A DNA stretch of 64,000 nt from an uncultured Bacteroides sp. (GTDB taxonomy: Bacteria > Bacteroidota > Bacteroidia > Bacteroidales > Bacteroidaceae): contig CASENS010000017.1 in the NCBI GenBank assembly GCA_949289345.1, forward strand, positions 32,870 through 96,869. The letters are read 5' to 3'. This document shows positions 32,449-40,515 of the stretch, in pieces. The position numbers and the translations under genes were made by a program. Under the pieces are notes generated by a model. The model was given only the letters and a program-made list of their open reading frames with translations. It was not told the DNA's origin and did not search any database. Within the stretch, counting starts at the first letter, position 1. Each line of letters begins with the position of its first letter.

Positions 32449-34314
32449 ATGAAAAAAATAGTTTATATACCTCTATTGGCATTGTCGTTGGCAGGCAGCA
32501 TCACCTCCTGCGACTTGGAAGCTCCTTCGCAATCGACCATGGACGCTTCGCTCATCTTTTCCCAATATTCCATGGCTGAGGCTTCCGTGATGGCCATTCA
32601 CCAGTCCTTCGGTGAGACGAATTCATACCGTGGACGTTATTTGCCTTACTATGGCATCAATTCGGATGTAGAATGGATTAATGGTTTGTCTGCCAGCGGG
32701 CTCAACGATGGCGGCAAATATGACTTGGCCACATACAATGCCCAGCCGTCCAACTCACAGATGAACACAGACAACAACGCCTACGCCAAATTCTATGAAG
32801 GTATCGAGCGTGCCAACAAGGCAATTGAGGGTATCCGCGAATACGGTGACATTGCGAACAATCCCGATATGGCTCAATTGCTGGGCGAAGCATTGACATT
32901 GAGAGCTGTAATTTACCTCGATTTAATTAAAGGATGGGGAGATGTTCCGGCACGTTTTGAACCGATAACCTCCGAAACCATGTACTTGCCCCGTGCGGAC
33001 CGTGACGAAATCTACAAACAGCTGCTTGCCGACCTGCAGGAAGCTGAAGGTTATGTCTATTGGGCAAATGCATCAACCATTACCCAAAGCGTGGAACGTG
33101 TCAGCAAAGCGTTCGTAAAAGGCCTCCGTGCCCGCATCGCCTTGTATGCCGGTGGCTATAGCCAGCGTGCCGACGGTATCCGTTTAAGCAACGACCCCGA
33201 ATTGGAGCGTACCGCCATGTACACCATTGCCCGTGACGAGTGTCTGGATGTCATCGCTCAGTATCCTGATCTGTCTACCATGGCTTTCAAAGACAATTTT
33301 GTGAATTTGTGCCAAGACGTGGTTACAGCCGGTGGTGAGTCTCTTTGGGAAATCCCGTTCTCCGAAGGCCGTGGCCGTGTATTGTACACGCTGGGGGTAA
33401 GACACCAGGCAAAAGACCAATACACTCAGCAGGCGCAAGGCGGCGTAAACGGTCCGCTTCCTACGTTGTTCTATGATTATGATGTGGACGATGTGCGCCG
33501 TAACATCACTTGCGCACCTTTCAACTGGTCAGCAACATTGACGAACGGTCGCAGCGTACAGGAACTGGCCAGCTTGAAACGTTGGAACTTCGGTAAGTTG
33601 CGTTATGAATGGATGAACCGCATCGTTACCTCTACGAACGACGACGGTGTGAATTGGCAATACATGCGCTTGGCCGATGTTTATCTGATGGCAGCAGAGG
33701 CCATCAATGAACTGGAAGGTCCTTCCGGCGCAGCCCAATACATGAAAGCGGTTTTGGATCGTGCGCTTCCCGCTGACAAAGTTTCCAGCTACATGGCTAC
33801 GGCTACAGCAAGCAAAGAGGCATTCTTCGACGCCATCGTAGAACAACGCGGATTGGAATTCGCAGGCGAGTCGCTGAGAAAGGCAGACTTAATCCGTTGG
33901 AACATGCTGAAGACCAAGTTGGACGAAGCCAAGACAAAAATGAAACAGCTCGCCAACCGGGAAGGCAAATACGCCCAACTGCCCGAGAAAGTTTATTACT
34001 ACCAGACATGCGTAAGCGAAAGCGAGGCTAACGGCGTATTGGCCACTATCCCGACCGGAGCTTACACTTCCGTGGAGACCATTGACGGCATGACGGACAT
34101 CTTCGTTATTTACGGTCTGAATTACGGCGATACGGACGAAGCCGGTGAGGCCCTGTTAAGCCAGGACTACACAAGCACCACATGGCTGGGTACTGACAAA
34201 CTGGAAGACACCTTAATTGAGTCACTTTATGTGAATAACCCCGATGAGAACCAGTATTGGCCCATTTGGCAGATTTTCATAGACAATAGTAATGGAATGT
34301 TAACTAATGACTAA
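32449..34314 (+). CDS. SusD-like surface lipoprotein (RagB/SusD family)
   Basis: 621 residues; lipobox SITSC (Cys21). SusD-like proteins form the lid of the SusC transporter and bind the glycan. Tetratricopeptide-like helices (FYEGIERANKAIEGI, EALTLRAVIYLDLIKGWGDVPA) and the C-terminal family segment (RLADVYLMAAEAINEL, EQRGLEFAGESLRKADLIRWNML) are clear. It begins 22 nt after the susC-like gene. Confidence 0.95.
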   Translation: MKKIVYIPLLALSLAGSITSCDLEAPSQSTMDASLIFSQYSMAEASVMAIHQSFGETNSYRGRYLPYYGINSDVEWINGLSASGLNDGGKYDLATYNAQPSNSQMNTDNNAYAKFYEGIERANKAIEGIREYGDIANNPDMAQLLGEALTLRAVIYLDLIKGWGDVPARFEPITSETMYLPRADRDEIYKQLLADLQEAEGYVYWANASTITQSVERVSKAFVKGLRARIALYAGGYSQRADGIRLSNDPELERTAMYTIARDECLDVIAQYPDLSTMAFKDNFVNLCQDVVTAGGESLWEIPFSEGRGRVLYTLGVRHQAKDQYTQQAQGGVNGPLPTLFYDYDVDDVRRNITCAPFNWSATLTNGRSVQELASLKRWNFGKLRYEWMNRIVTSTNDDGVNWQYMRLADVYLMAAEAINELEGPSGAAQYMKAVLDRALPADKVSSYMATATASKEAFFDAIVEQRGLEFAGESLRKADLIRWNMLKTKLDEAKTKMKQLANREGKYAQLPEKVYYYQTCVSESEANGVLATIPTGAYTSVETIDGMTDIFVIYGLNYGDTDEAGEALLSQDYTSTTWLGTDKLEDTLIESLYVNNPDENQYWPIWQIFIDNSNGMLTND

Positions 34315-34325
34315 ATTGCGACATC

Positions 34326-35906
34326 ATGAATAAATTGAAAAAATATACGTACTTGTTAGGGCTTGCCATTGCAGCCCTAACAACCGCTGCTTGCGAAGAC
34401 CAAAGCGAGGAAATCACAAGCATTGACTACAGCCGCTACTTTGCGCCCATCAATCTGGAAGCAAGAGTCCAGAACCGTACGGATGTGCGTTTGACATGGA
34501 CACCCAGCCAAGGAGCAACCAGCTACAATGTAGAATTATTTGCCAACGACAGTCTGACATTCGAAGGAACGGCAGCACTCTCTTTCAACGGCATTACCGA
34601 ACAAGATCTCCCTTATGTGATTACCGGTTTGGAAGGCGAGACGAAATATTCCGCTCGTGTACAAGCGATAGGCGAAGATGAAAGTAAGGCATCCAAATGG
34701 AGCGGTGTGTTCTTTGAAACAGATGCGGAACAGATATTGGAGACAGTGACAGAAGCTGATTTGACCTACAACTCCGTAACCTTGCGCTGGCCGGCCGGAC
34801 AAACAGCCACAGAAATCGTTCTAACACCGGCCGACGTACCGGCTCATACCGTAACAGCAGAAGAAATTGCAGCAGGACAGGCTACTATTACAGGCTTGAA
34901 ATCTGAAACTGAATATACCGCAAAACTGATGAACGGAACAAAGACACGTGGTACACAAACGTTCACAACTTTAATTGACTTGGCTGGTGCCATAGCTATT
35001 GAACCGGAAGATGACTTTGTGGCTATATTGGAAGGTGCCCAGGATGGTGATGCGTTTGCATTCTATCCAGGTACATATACTGTAGCTGATGAAGAAGGCG
35101 GTGTAGGAAAAATCAACATCAGTGCCAGCATTGAACTTAAGGCTGTTCGTCCAAGTGACCGTCCGATTATTAATGGCTGCATCACGTTGAATGAAGGTGC
35201 TTCATTGAGTTTGAGTCAAATAATCTTAGATGGTACAGGAACGGACGGCAGCCAAGCATTCGATTTCAAAGACGAAGGAACGTATGAAAGTCTGATTATC
35301 AATGATTGTGAGATCCGGAATTTTGTGAAAGGTTTCTATTATTTGAATGTAACAGCATCTGTGGGTGAAATCACAATCAATAACAGTTTGATTCATGATA
35401 TTCAGTGTGAAGGTGGAGATATGTTCGATAGCCGTAAGGGACATATCGGCGCTTTCAATCTTACCAACTCAACGATTTGGAACAGCTGTGCTGCACGTGA
35501 CTTCATACGTTATGATGATGCTTCTGGAAACTTCCCGGGTGCTTCTTCTATTATAACTGTCGATCATTGTACAATCGACGGAGTAAGCAATGACAGCAGT
35601 CGTCGTTTGCTCTATGTTCGCTTCAAAGGAAACAGCATCACATTTACCAATAACATGGTTTCCAATATGCCGAATTGCGGTAGAGGCTTCTCCGATAACG
35701 GCAACACCGCCGAACCCACATTCGACAATAACAATTATTTCAATACGAAGAATCTCGTATCGGATGGTGGTGACGGAAAAGCCAAGTTCTTCGATACAGA
35801 AGGTACTACGCTTGATCCGGCTTATGCCAATGCTGCTGAGGGCGACTTTACGATAGGAAATGAAGACCTAAGTTATAAGGAGCTCGGTGACCCGCGCTGG
35901 TATTGA
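34326..35906 (+). CDS. SusE-position surface lipoprotein with fibronectin-like and beta-helix (DUF4957/DUF5123-like) domains
   Basis: 526 residues, lipobox TTAAC (Cys23). Two fibronectin type III-like domains occupy about 40-130 and 140-220 (VRLTWTPSQGATSYNVELF, VTLRWPAG). The remainder is a right-handed parallel beta-helix rich in IxInNs-type rungs (LIINDCEIRNF, ITINNSLIHDI, FNLTNSTIWNS, FTNNMVSNM), as in the DUF4957/DUF5123 proteins of polysaccharide loci, several of which serve pectin or other plant polymers. It likely binds the substrate at the surface. No catalytic signature is evident. A good terminator follows. Confidence 0.78.
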   Translation: MNKLKKYTYLLGLAIAALTTAACEDQSEEITSIDYSRYFAPINLEARVQNRTDVRLTWTPSQGATSYNVELFANDSLTFEGTAALSFNGITEQDLPYVITGLEGETKYSARVQAIGEDESKASKWSGVFFETDAEQILETVTEADLTYNSVTLRWPAGQTATEIVLTPADVPAHTVTAEEIAAGQATITGLKSETEYTAKLMNGTKTRGTQTFTTLIDLAGAIAIEPEDDFVAILEGAQDGDAFAFYPGTYTVADEEGGVGKINISASIELKAVRPSDRPIINGCITLNEGASLSLSQIILDGTGTDGSQAFDFKDEGTYESLIINDCEIRNFVKGFYYLNVTASVGEITINNSLIHDIQCEGGDMFDSRKGHIGAFNLTNSTIWNSCAARDFIRYDDASGNFPGASSIITVDHCTIDGVSNDSSRRLLYVRFKGNSITFTNNMVSNMPNCGRGFSDNGNTAEPTFDNNNYFNTKNLVSDGGDGKAKFFDTEGTTLDPAYANAAEGDFTIGNEDLSYKELGDPRWY

Positions 35907-35931
35907 TTAATCTGTTCTTCATAATACTAAT

Positions 35932-35974
35932 CGAGACGGGCTGCTTCGGAAACGGGGCAGCCCGTTTTGTCTCA
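35932..35974 (+). terminator. terminator of the susC-susD-susE-like operon
   Basis: ACGGGCTGC and GCAGCCCGT form a 9-bp stem, followed by TTTTGTCT, 30 nt after the last stop. The outer GAGA/TCTC extends the pairing on either side. Confidence 0.85.
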
Positions 35975-36028
35975 AGCGAAGTAGTAAAATAAGTCATGAA
36001 GCGTTAGGGCTATACGAAATATTATGTG

Positions 36029-36036
36029 TACTTTTG
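36029..36036 (+). promoter_or_regulatory. -7 element of the PIN toxin module
   Basis: TACTTTTG, about 46 nt before the first ATG; the -33 region is weak. Confidence 0.5.
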
Positions 36037-36082
36037 CAGTGAGTGATAGACGAATAGAAGTATAACTATAAAAAATAAGTAT

Positions 36083-36298
36083 ATGCGACATACTGTTTTT
36101 AACCCCACACAGATACACTTGCTTCGTATGTTTGAGTACGACAGTTCTGACAGAAGCTTGGAAGAACTGAAAGAATTACTATATCAATACTACTCCAAGC
36201 GAATGAATGAAAAGCTAAATGAACTTTGGGACAATGGTGTACTTGACCAAAAAAGATTGGACGAAATCAACGAGTTGGATTTGCATAAACTACAATAA
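36083..36298 (+). CDS. small protein, likely antitoxin partner of the PIN toxin
   Basis: 71 residues, predicted largely helical (RSLEELKELLYQYYSKRMNEKLNELWDNG). No DNA-binding motif is recognised. It ends 3 nt before the PIN-domain gene and shares its promoter and terminator; that order and size fit an antitoxin. The antitoxin role is inferred from position only. Confidence 0.65.
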   Translation: MRHTVFNPTQIHLLRMFEYDSSDRSLEELKELLYQYYSKRMNEKLNELWDNGVLDQKRLDEINELDLHKLQ

Positions 36299-36301
36299 CC
36301 G

Positions 36302-36715
36302 ATGGATAGGATAGTACTTGATACTAATAGCCTCATTCAAAGCATACCGCAAAGAAGCCGTTATCATGCGATATGGGAATCATTGGAAGCCCAAAAACAT
36401 ATTCTCTGCGTTTCAAATGAAATTCTTGAAGAGTATGCAGGGATATTGCAACGGCTTACAAATGAAGAGATAGCCGATTATATAATAAAGACAATACTCA
36501 ATAGTAGTTTTGTGAAATTTGTAACGCCTTATTTTCATTTCAATCTAATAGAAGCCGATCCGGACGACAACAAATTTGTGGATTGTGCCATATCTGCCAA
36601 TGCACATTATATCGTAACTAACGACCACCATTTTGATGTCTTACAAACGATTGATTTTCCCAAAGTAGATGTAATAACGATTAAAGATTTTTGCAATAAG
36701 TGTACAAATAAGTAA
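36302..36715 (+). CDS. PIN-domain ribonuclease, putative toxin
   Basis: 137 residues matching the COG1569-type PIN toxins. The acidic metal-binding set is visible: Asp7 (VLDTN), Glu43/Glu44, Asp89 and Asp94 (DPDDNKFVDCAISANA) and Asp108 (VTNDHHF). Such proteins cut RNA when the antitoxin is lost. The first residues after Met follow the usual pattern and the length is typical, so it looks intact. Confidence 0.85.
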   Translation: MDRIVLDTNSLIQSIPQRSRYHAIWESLEAQKHILCVSNEILEEYAGILQRLTNEEIADYIIKTILNSSFVKFVTPYFHFNLIEADPDDNKFVDCAISANAHYIVTNDHHFDVLQTIDFPKVDVITIKDFCNKCTNK

Positions 36716-36795
36716 TGCTGAATGAAAATTAGGGCGTAAGTGACCCACGGATTACAGATTAATCTTCTCTGATTCATACAACGTATAACTTGATT

Positions 36796-36831
36796 GAAGG
36801 CTGCTTTCCGCAAGGAGGCAGCCTTCTTTTT
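36796..36831 (+). terminator. terminator of the PIN toxin module
   Basis: GAAGGCTGC and GCAGCCTTC form a perfect 9-bp stem followed by TTTTT, 80 nt after the toxin stop. Confidence 0.88.
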
Positions 36832-36843
36832 GTGGAGGAAATC

Positions 36844-36875
36844 TTTGGGTATACCATATATATTATGTATTTTTG
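36844..36875 (+). promoter_or_regulatory. promoter of the Rpn-like gene
   Basis: TTTG at 36844-36847, a 20-nt spacer and TATTTTTG at 36868-36875. An in-frame ATG at 36790 precedes the promoter, so the ATG at 36898 is used. Confidence 0.75.
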
Positions 36876-36897
36876 CGAAGAAAGAAAAAAGAGAGTT

Positions 36898-37818
36898 ATG
36901 GCGAGATTTATCAATCCTTTTACGGACGTAGGCTTCAAGCGAATCTTCGGACAGGCCATCAACAAGGATCTGCTGATTGATTTCCTCAATGCCTTGCTGG
37001 TGGGAGAACGACAGGTGAAAGATATTACTTTCCTGGATAAAGAACAGCTGCCGTTGTTCAGGAACGACCGGGGCGTCATCTACGACATCTATTGTACGGA
37101 CGAGCACGGAGAGCAGTTCATTGTGGAGATGCAGAACCGGGAACAAATCAACTTTCGCGAACGTGCGCTCTATTATTTGTCCCAAACCATCGCCCGGCAG
37201 GGGGAGAAAGGGAACGACTGGAAGTTTGAGCTGAAATCCGTGTACGGTGTGTTTTTCATGAACTTCGAATTGAAAGAGGGCGCACGCAAACTCCGAACCG
37301 ATATAGTCTTGGCCGACCGCGACACGCACGAGTTGTTTACCGACAAGATGCGTTACATCTTTATCGAACTTCCTTCTTTCACCAAAGAGGAAGCCGAGTG
37401 TGAGAATGATTTTGAACGTTGGATTTATGTACTGAAGAATATGGAAACTTTGCAAAGACTGCCTTTTAAGGCCCGTAACGCCGTCTTCCAAAAACTGGAA
37501 GAAATCGTGGACATCGCTTCACTGACCAGGGAGGAACGGATGATGTATGACGAAAGCCTCAAAGTGTATCGCGATAACTTGGCGGTACAGGAGTTTAGTA
37601 TCAGAGAAGGGATGGAGAAAGGGATGGAGAAAGGGATGGAGAAAGGGTTGAAAGAAGGGATGAAGAAAGGGTTGAAAGAAGGGATGAAAGAAGGGATGAA
37701 GAAAGGGAAAGCCGAACGGAGCGTGGAGATAGCGCGAAACCTGAAAGCCGAAGGCATACCGGCAGGCATCATCGCCAAAACGACCGGGCTTTCGCCGGAA
37801 GAAATAGGAAACTTGTGA
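36898..37818 (+). CDS. Rpn-family recombination-promoting nuclease / PD-(D/E)XK transposase-like protein
   Basis: 306 residues. Start MARFINPFTDVGFKRIFG is the family hallmark. Asp63 and Glu77-x-Gln79 (YDIYCTDEHGE, IVEMQNR) form the PD-(D/E)XK nuclease site, and LYYLSQTIARQ follows. Family members are RecA-independent DNA nucleases, some linked to phage defence. Near the C terminus (about residues 238-275) four-residue units of the type GMEK, GLKE and GMKK repeat about nine times, encoded by a 12-nt tandem repeat. The end (ARNLKAEGIPAGIIAKTTGLSPEEI) is the usual helical tail. Confidence 0.88.
   Translation: MARFINPFTDVGFKRIFGQAINKDLLIDFLNALLVGERQVKDITFLDKEQLPLFRNDRGVIYDIYCTDEHGEQFIVEMQNREQINFRERALYYLSQTIARQGEKGNDWKFELKSVYGVFFMNFELKEGARKLRTDIVLADRDTHELFTDKMRYIFIELPSFTKEEAECENDFERWIYVLKNMETLQRLPFKARNAVFQKLEEIVDIASLTREERMMYDESLKVYRDNLAVQEFSIREGMEKGMEKGMEKGLKEGMKKGLKEGMKEGMKKGKAERSVEIARNLKAEGIPAGIIAKTTGLSPEEIGNL
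37608..37711 (+). repeat. 12-nt tandem coding repeat in the Rpn-like gene
   Basis: GGGATGGAGAAA is repeated three times and followed by variants (GGGTTGAAAGAA, GGGATGAAGAAA, GGGATGAAAGAA). Because the unit is 12 nt, gain or loss keeps the frame and only changes the length of a charged linker. Confidence 0.85.
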
Positions 37819-37831
37819 CGCATCCTTCTAT

Positions 37832-38091
37832 AAGTAACTAATCAGATTTACTTTATACTAAATGGGAATTTATCGGGCTGTTTAGAGAAGGCACACAGAT
37901 GACACAGATAAGACAGATTTACACAGATTATTTAATTTACTATTTATGATTTATGAAATCTGAATTCTGAAATGAGAAAGATTCGGGCGAAGCCCCTTTA
38001 AAAATCTGTGGTCATCTTGTTCAATCTGTGTCATCTGTGTGCCAATTAAATTCCCATTTATAGTATAAACTAATTTTATTCACTTACTTAT
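37832..38091. repeat. arm-bounded palindromic repeat, copy 2
   Basis: It fills most of the 371-nt gap between the Rpn-like gene and the beta-helix gene. The left arm 37832-37872 and right arm 38046-38091 match, in reverse, the two arms at 21728-21770 and 21603-21639 with only a few differences. The inner 173 nt differ entirely from copy 1: ACACAGAT-rich ends (GGCACACAGATGACACAGAT and its inverted partner near 38022-38042) around an AT-rich centre. Confidence 0.85.
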
Positions 38092-38120
38092 CTGCCAGTT
38101 AAAGCCACTATGCAAGGCAC

Positions 38121-38154
38121 TAAAAAAGAGGGAATGACACACGGCCATTCCCTC
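38121..38154 (-). terminator. terminator of the beta-helix lipoprotein gene
   Basis: On the minus strand GAGGGAATG, a 9-nt loop and CATTCCCTC are followed by TTTTTT. It starts about 35 nt after the stop codon. Confidence 0.88.
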
Positions 38155-38189
38155 CTACGCGATTCATTTTATTTAAAGTGTGTGCTTTA

Positions 38190-40454
38190 TTATTCGCCAA
38201 TCCATGCGCCGGTCAGCCAGTCACAGGCTGCTTTGACAGCGTCGAAATCAGCGAAGGTCAGGTTGGTGTCTACCGTATTGCCTTCACCGGCCAGGAAGTC
38301 GGTGTTGGTATAGATGTTGTTTTCGCTCTGCAAGTCGGCGCTGATGGTAACATTCGTCAGCGTAGATACACCGTCCTTCAAAGCCTGTTCAGTCTGCGTA
38401 GTCTCTACAGTCAACGGTTTACCCTTGCCGCAAACCTGCGCATTGTCCATGGTCACCTGCGTACCGGCACGAAGACGGACACCCTGGCTGTCGCTGCCGT
38501 TACCTACAAGGATAAGATTGCTCAACGTGGGGTGAGCTACAGGCGTGGAATCAAAGTTGTCACCATTGTTGTCCGCCTCAATCAGGCAATCGCAATTGTA
38601 ACCCAATGTTGCCTCCGGCTCCTGATAGGCCACAAGGTCCGTACCTTTGCCGTTCCAGCCCTCGGTCCAGTCGAAAGAATCATCGCTACAGCTGATTACG
38701 ACCATGTTGCTGACGTTGACCGAACCGCCAAAGAATTCGAAACCGTCATCCGATCCTTTGTAGGCCACACAGTGATCCACAGTAGTGCCGTTACCTACGC
38801 CATAGAAAGAGATGCCGTTGGCTTCGTGCTCCTCGTCGAAAGCATAACCGGTATATTCCACACGTACATATTGCAGTGTACCGCTGTTGTCGCTGTCATC
38901 GTCACCGCCATAAGTGGCACCGCCGATTTCAGAGCTTCCTTGTCTTCCTTCGGCATTGGTATGGGCACGTCCGCAGATGTGGATACCGCCCCAAGCGCCG
39001 GCTTCTTCCCGTTCGGAAGTCATCACGATAGGATTCTCAGCCGTACCGATGGCGTTAATCTTAGCGCCTTGCTTTACAAGGATGTAGTCTACCGTATCGT
39101 CATAGCGGGCTATGATGGTAACGCCTTCCTGAATGTTCAGTGTAGCGCCCTCTTCCACCGTGTAAGCGCCGGTCAGATAGTAAGTGTTACCTGCACCAAG
39201 TGTGGCATTTTCAGTCAGAGAAGCGCGCAATTCCGTACCGTCGGGAATAATGTTTTCAGCCTCCTCGCTGCTTGCGCCCCACGAATGAGTCCAGCCGCTG
39301 AGCCAAGAGCATTCTGCCACAATAGCGTCATAGTCAGCATACGGATTGCTTTGGTTAGTCAGGTTGCCGTCAGCCAGGAACTCTTCGTTGGTATAGATTC
39401 CTTCTCCGCCTTCAGCTTCCTCTCCGGTCATCAACGCGCCGCTGATTTTTACGTTTGTCATGGTAGATGGGCCGTTCAGCAGGAAGTTCTCCGTCTGTTC
39501 GCTTTCTACGAACAAAGCATCCGTCTTGCCATAAATCTGTACATTGTCCATCTTCACCTGAGTACCACGGCGCAGATGTACGCCCTTTCCTTCAGCACCG
39601 TTACCGATGAAAATCGCATTGCTGATTGTCGGTGAAGAAATCGGAGTCGCATCGAAATTGTTTTCGTTGTTATCAGCCTCAATCAGACAGTCGCAAGCGT
39701 AACCTAACACGTCTTCGCTTTCCTGTATTGCGACAAGATTCGTAGCTGTACCATTCCAACCTTCGGTCCAGTCGAAAGAGTCATCGCTGCAGTCCGTTAC
39801 AACCATATTACTGATATTGACCGCTCCGCCGAAGAACTCGAAACCGTCATCCGATCCTTTGTAGGCCTGGCAATGGTCCACCGTAGTGCCGTTACCTACG
39901 CCGTAGAAAGAGATACCGTTGGCTTCGTGCTCCTCGTCGAAAGCATAGCCGGTATATTCCACACGCACGTATTGCAGCGTACCGCTGTTGTCGCTGTCAT
40001 CATTGCCACCGTAAGCGGCTCCACCGATTTCAGAGCTTCCCTGGCCGCCTTCGGCATTGGTATGGGCACGTCCGCAAATGTGGATACCGCCCCATGCGCC
40101 CGGTTCTTCCTGTTCGCTCGTCATCACGATAGGAGCAGACTGCGTACCTGCCGCATTAATCTTGGCGCCTTGCTTTATCAATATATAGTCTACCACATCG
40201 TCATACTGGGCAACAATCCGTACGCCCGGCTCAATGTTCAACGTAGCGCCTTCCTCTACAGTATATGCACCGTTCAGTTCGTACGTTTTTCCGCTTTCCA
40301 ACGTGACATCTTCGGTAATGGTTCCCTGAAGGACGGTGATTTCATCCTCTCCGCCACCATTGCCGCCATTATCGCCCTCGTCATCACTACACGAAGCAAA
40401 GAGTGTCAGACCGGCCAAAAAAGCCAATGAATAGATTTTTTTGTTCAGTTTCAT
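38190..40454 (-). CDS. lipoprotein with two tandem right-handed beta-helix units
   Basis: 754 residues; lipobox LFASC (Cys22), then an acidic/Gly/Asn linker. Two copies of a unit of about 367 residues follow, from about residue 43 and from about 410. Each contains GAYTVEEGATLNI, VKQGAKINA or IKQGAKINA, GIHICGRAHTNAEG, SGTLQYVRVEYTGYAFDEEHEANG, KGSDDGFEFFGG and SFDWTEGWNG. The units remain nearly identical at DNA level in places (39883-40060 against 38782-38959), pointing to recent duplication or gene conversion. The gene starts 62 nt after the TonB receptor gene with no promoter in between, so it is probably the surface partner of that receptor. The ligand is unknown. Confidence 0.78.
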   Translation of the reverse strand: MKLNKKIYSLAFLAGLTLFASCSDDEGDNGGNGGGEDEITVLQGTITEDVTLESGKTYELNGAYTVEEGATLNIEPGVRIVAQYDDVVDYILIKQGAKINAAGTQSAPIVMTSEQEEPGAWGGIHICGRAHTNAEGGQGSSEIGGAAYGGNDDSDNSGTLQYVRVEYTGYAFDEEHEANGISFYGVGNGTTVDHCQAYKGSDDGFEFFGGAVNISNMVVTDCSDDSFDWTEGWNGTATNLVAIQESEDVLGYACDCLIEADNNENNFDATPISSPTISNAIFIGNGAEGKGVHLRRGTQVKMDNVQIYGKTDALFVESEQTENFLLNGPSTMTNVKISGALMTGEEAEGGEGIYTNEEFLADGNLTNQSNPYADYDAIVAECSWLSGWTHSWGASSEEAENIIPDGTELRASLTENATLGAGNTYYLTGAYTVEEGATLNIQEGVTIIARYDDTVDYILVKQGAKINAIGTAENPIVMTSEREEAGAWGGIHICGRAHTNAEGRQGSSEIGGATYGGDDDSDNSGTLQYVRVEYTGYAFDEEHEANGISFYGVGNGTTVDHCVAYKGSDDGFEFFGGSVNVSNMVVISCSDDSFDWTEGWNGKGTDLVAYQEPEATLGYNCDCLIEADNNGDNFDSTPVAHPTLSNLILVGNGSDSQGVRLRAGTQVTMDNAQVCGKGKPLTVETTQTEQALKDGVSTLTNVTISADLQSENNIYTNTDFLAGEGNTVDTNLTFADFDAVKAACDWLTGAWIGE

Positions 40455-40515
40455 AATAACCACTATTAAAAAATTAACAATTAAATATGATTTTTCCTAT
40501 TGAAATAAATGCTCA

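Noticed and set aside
38178-39635. 485-codon open frame on the plus strand
   Set aside because: Antisense shadow of the beta-helix lipoprotein gene; its length follows from the repetitive codon pattern there.
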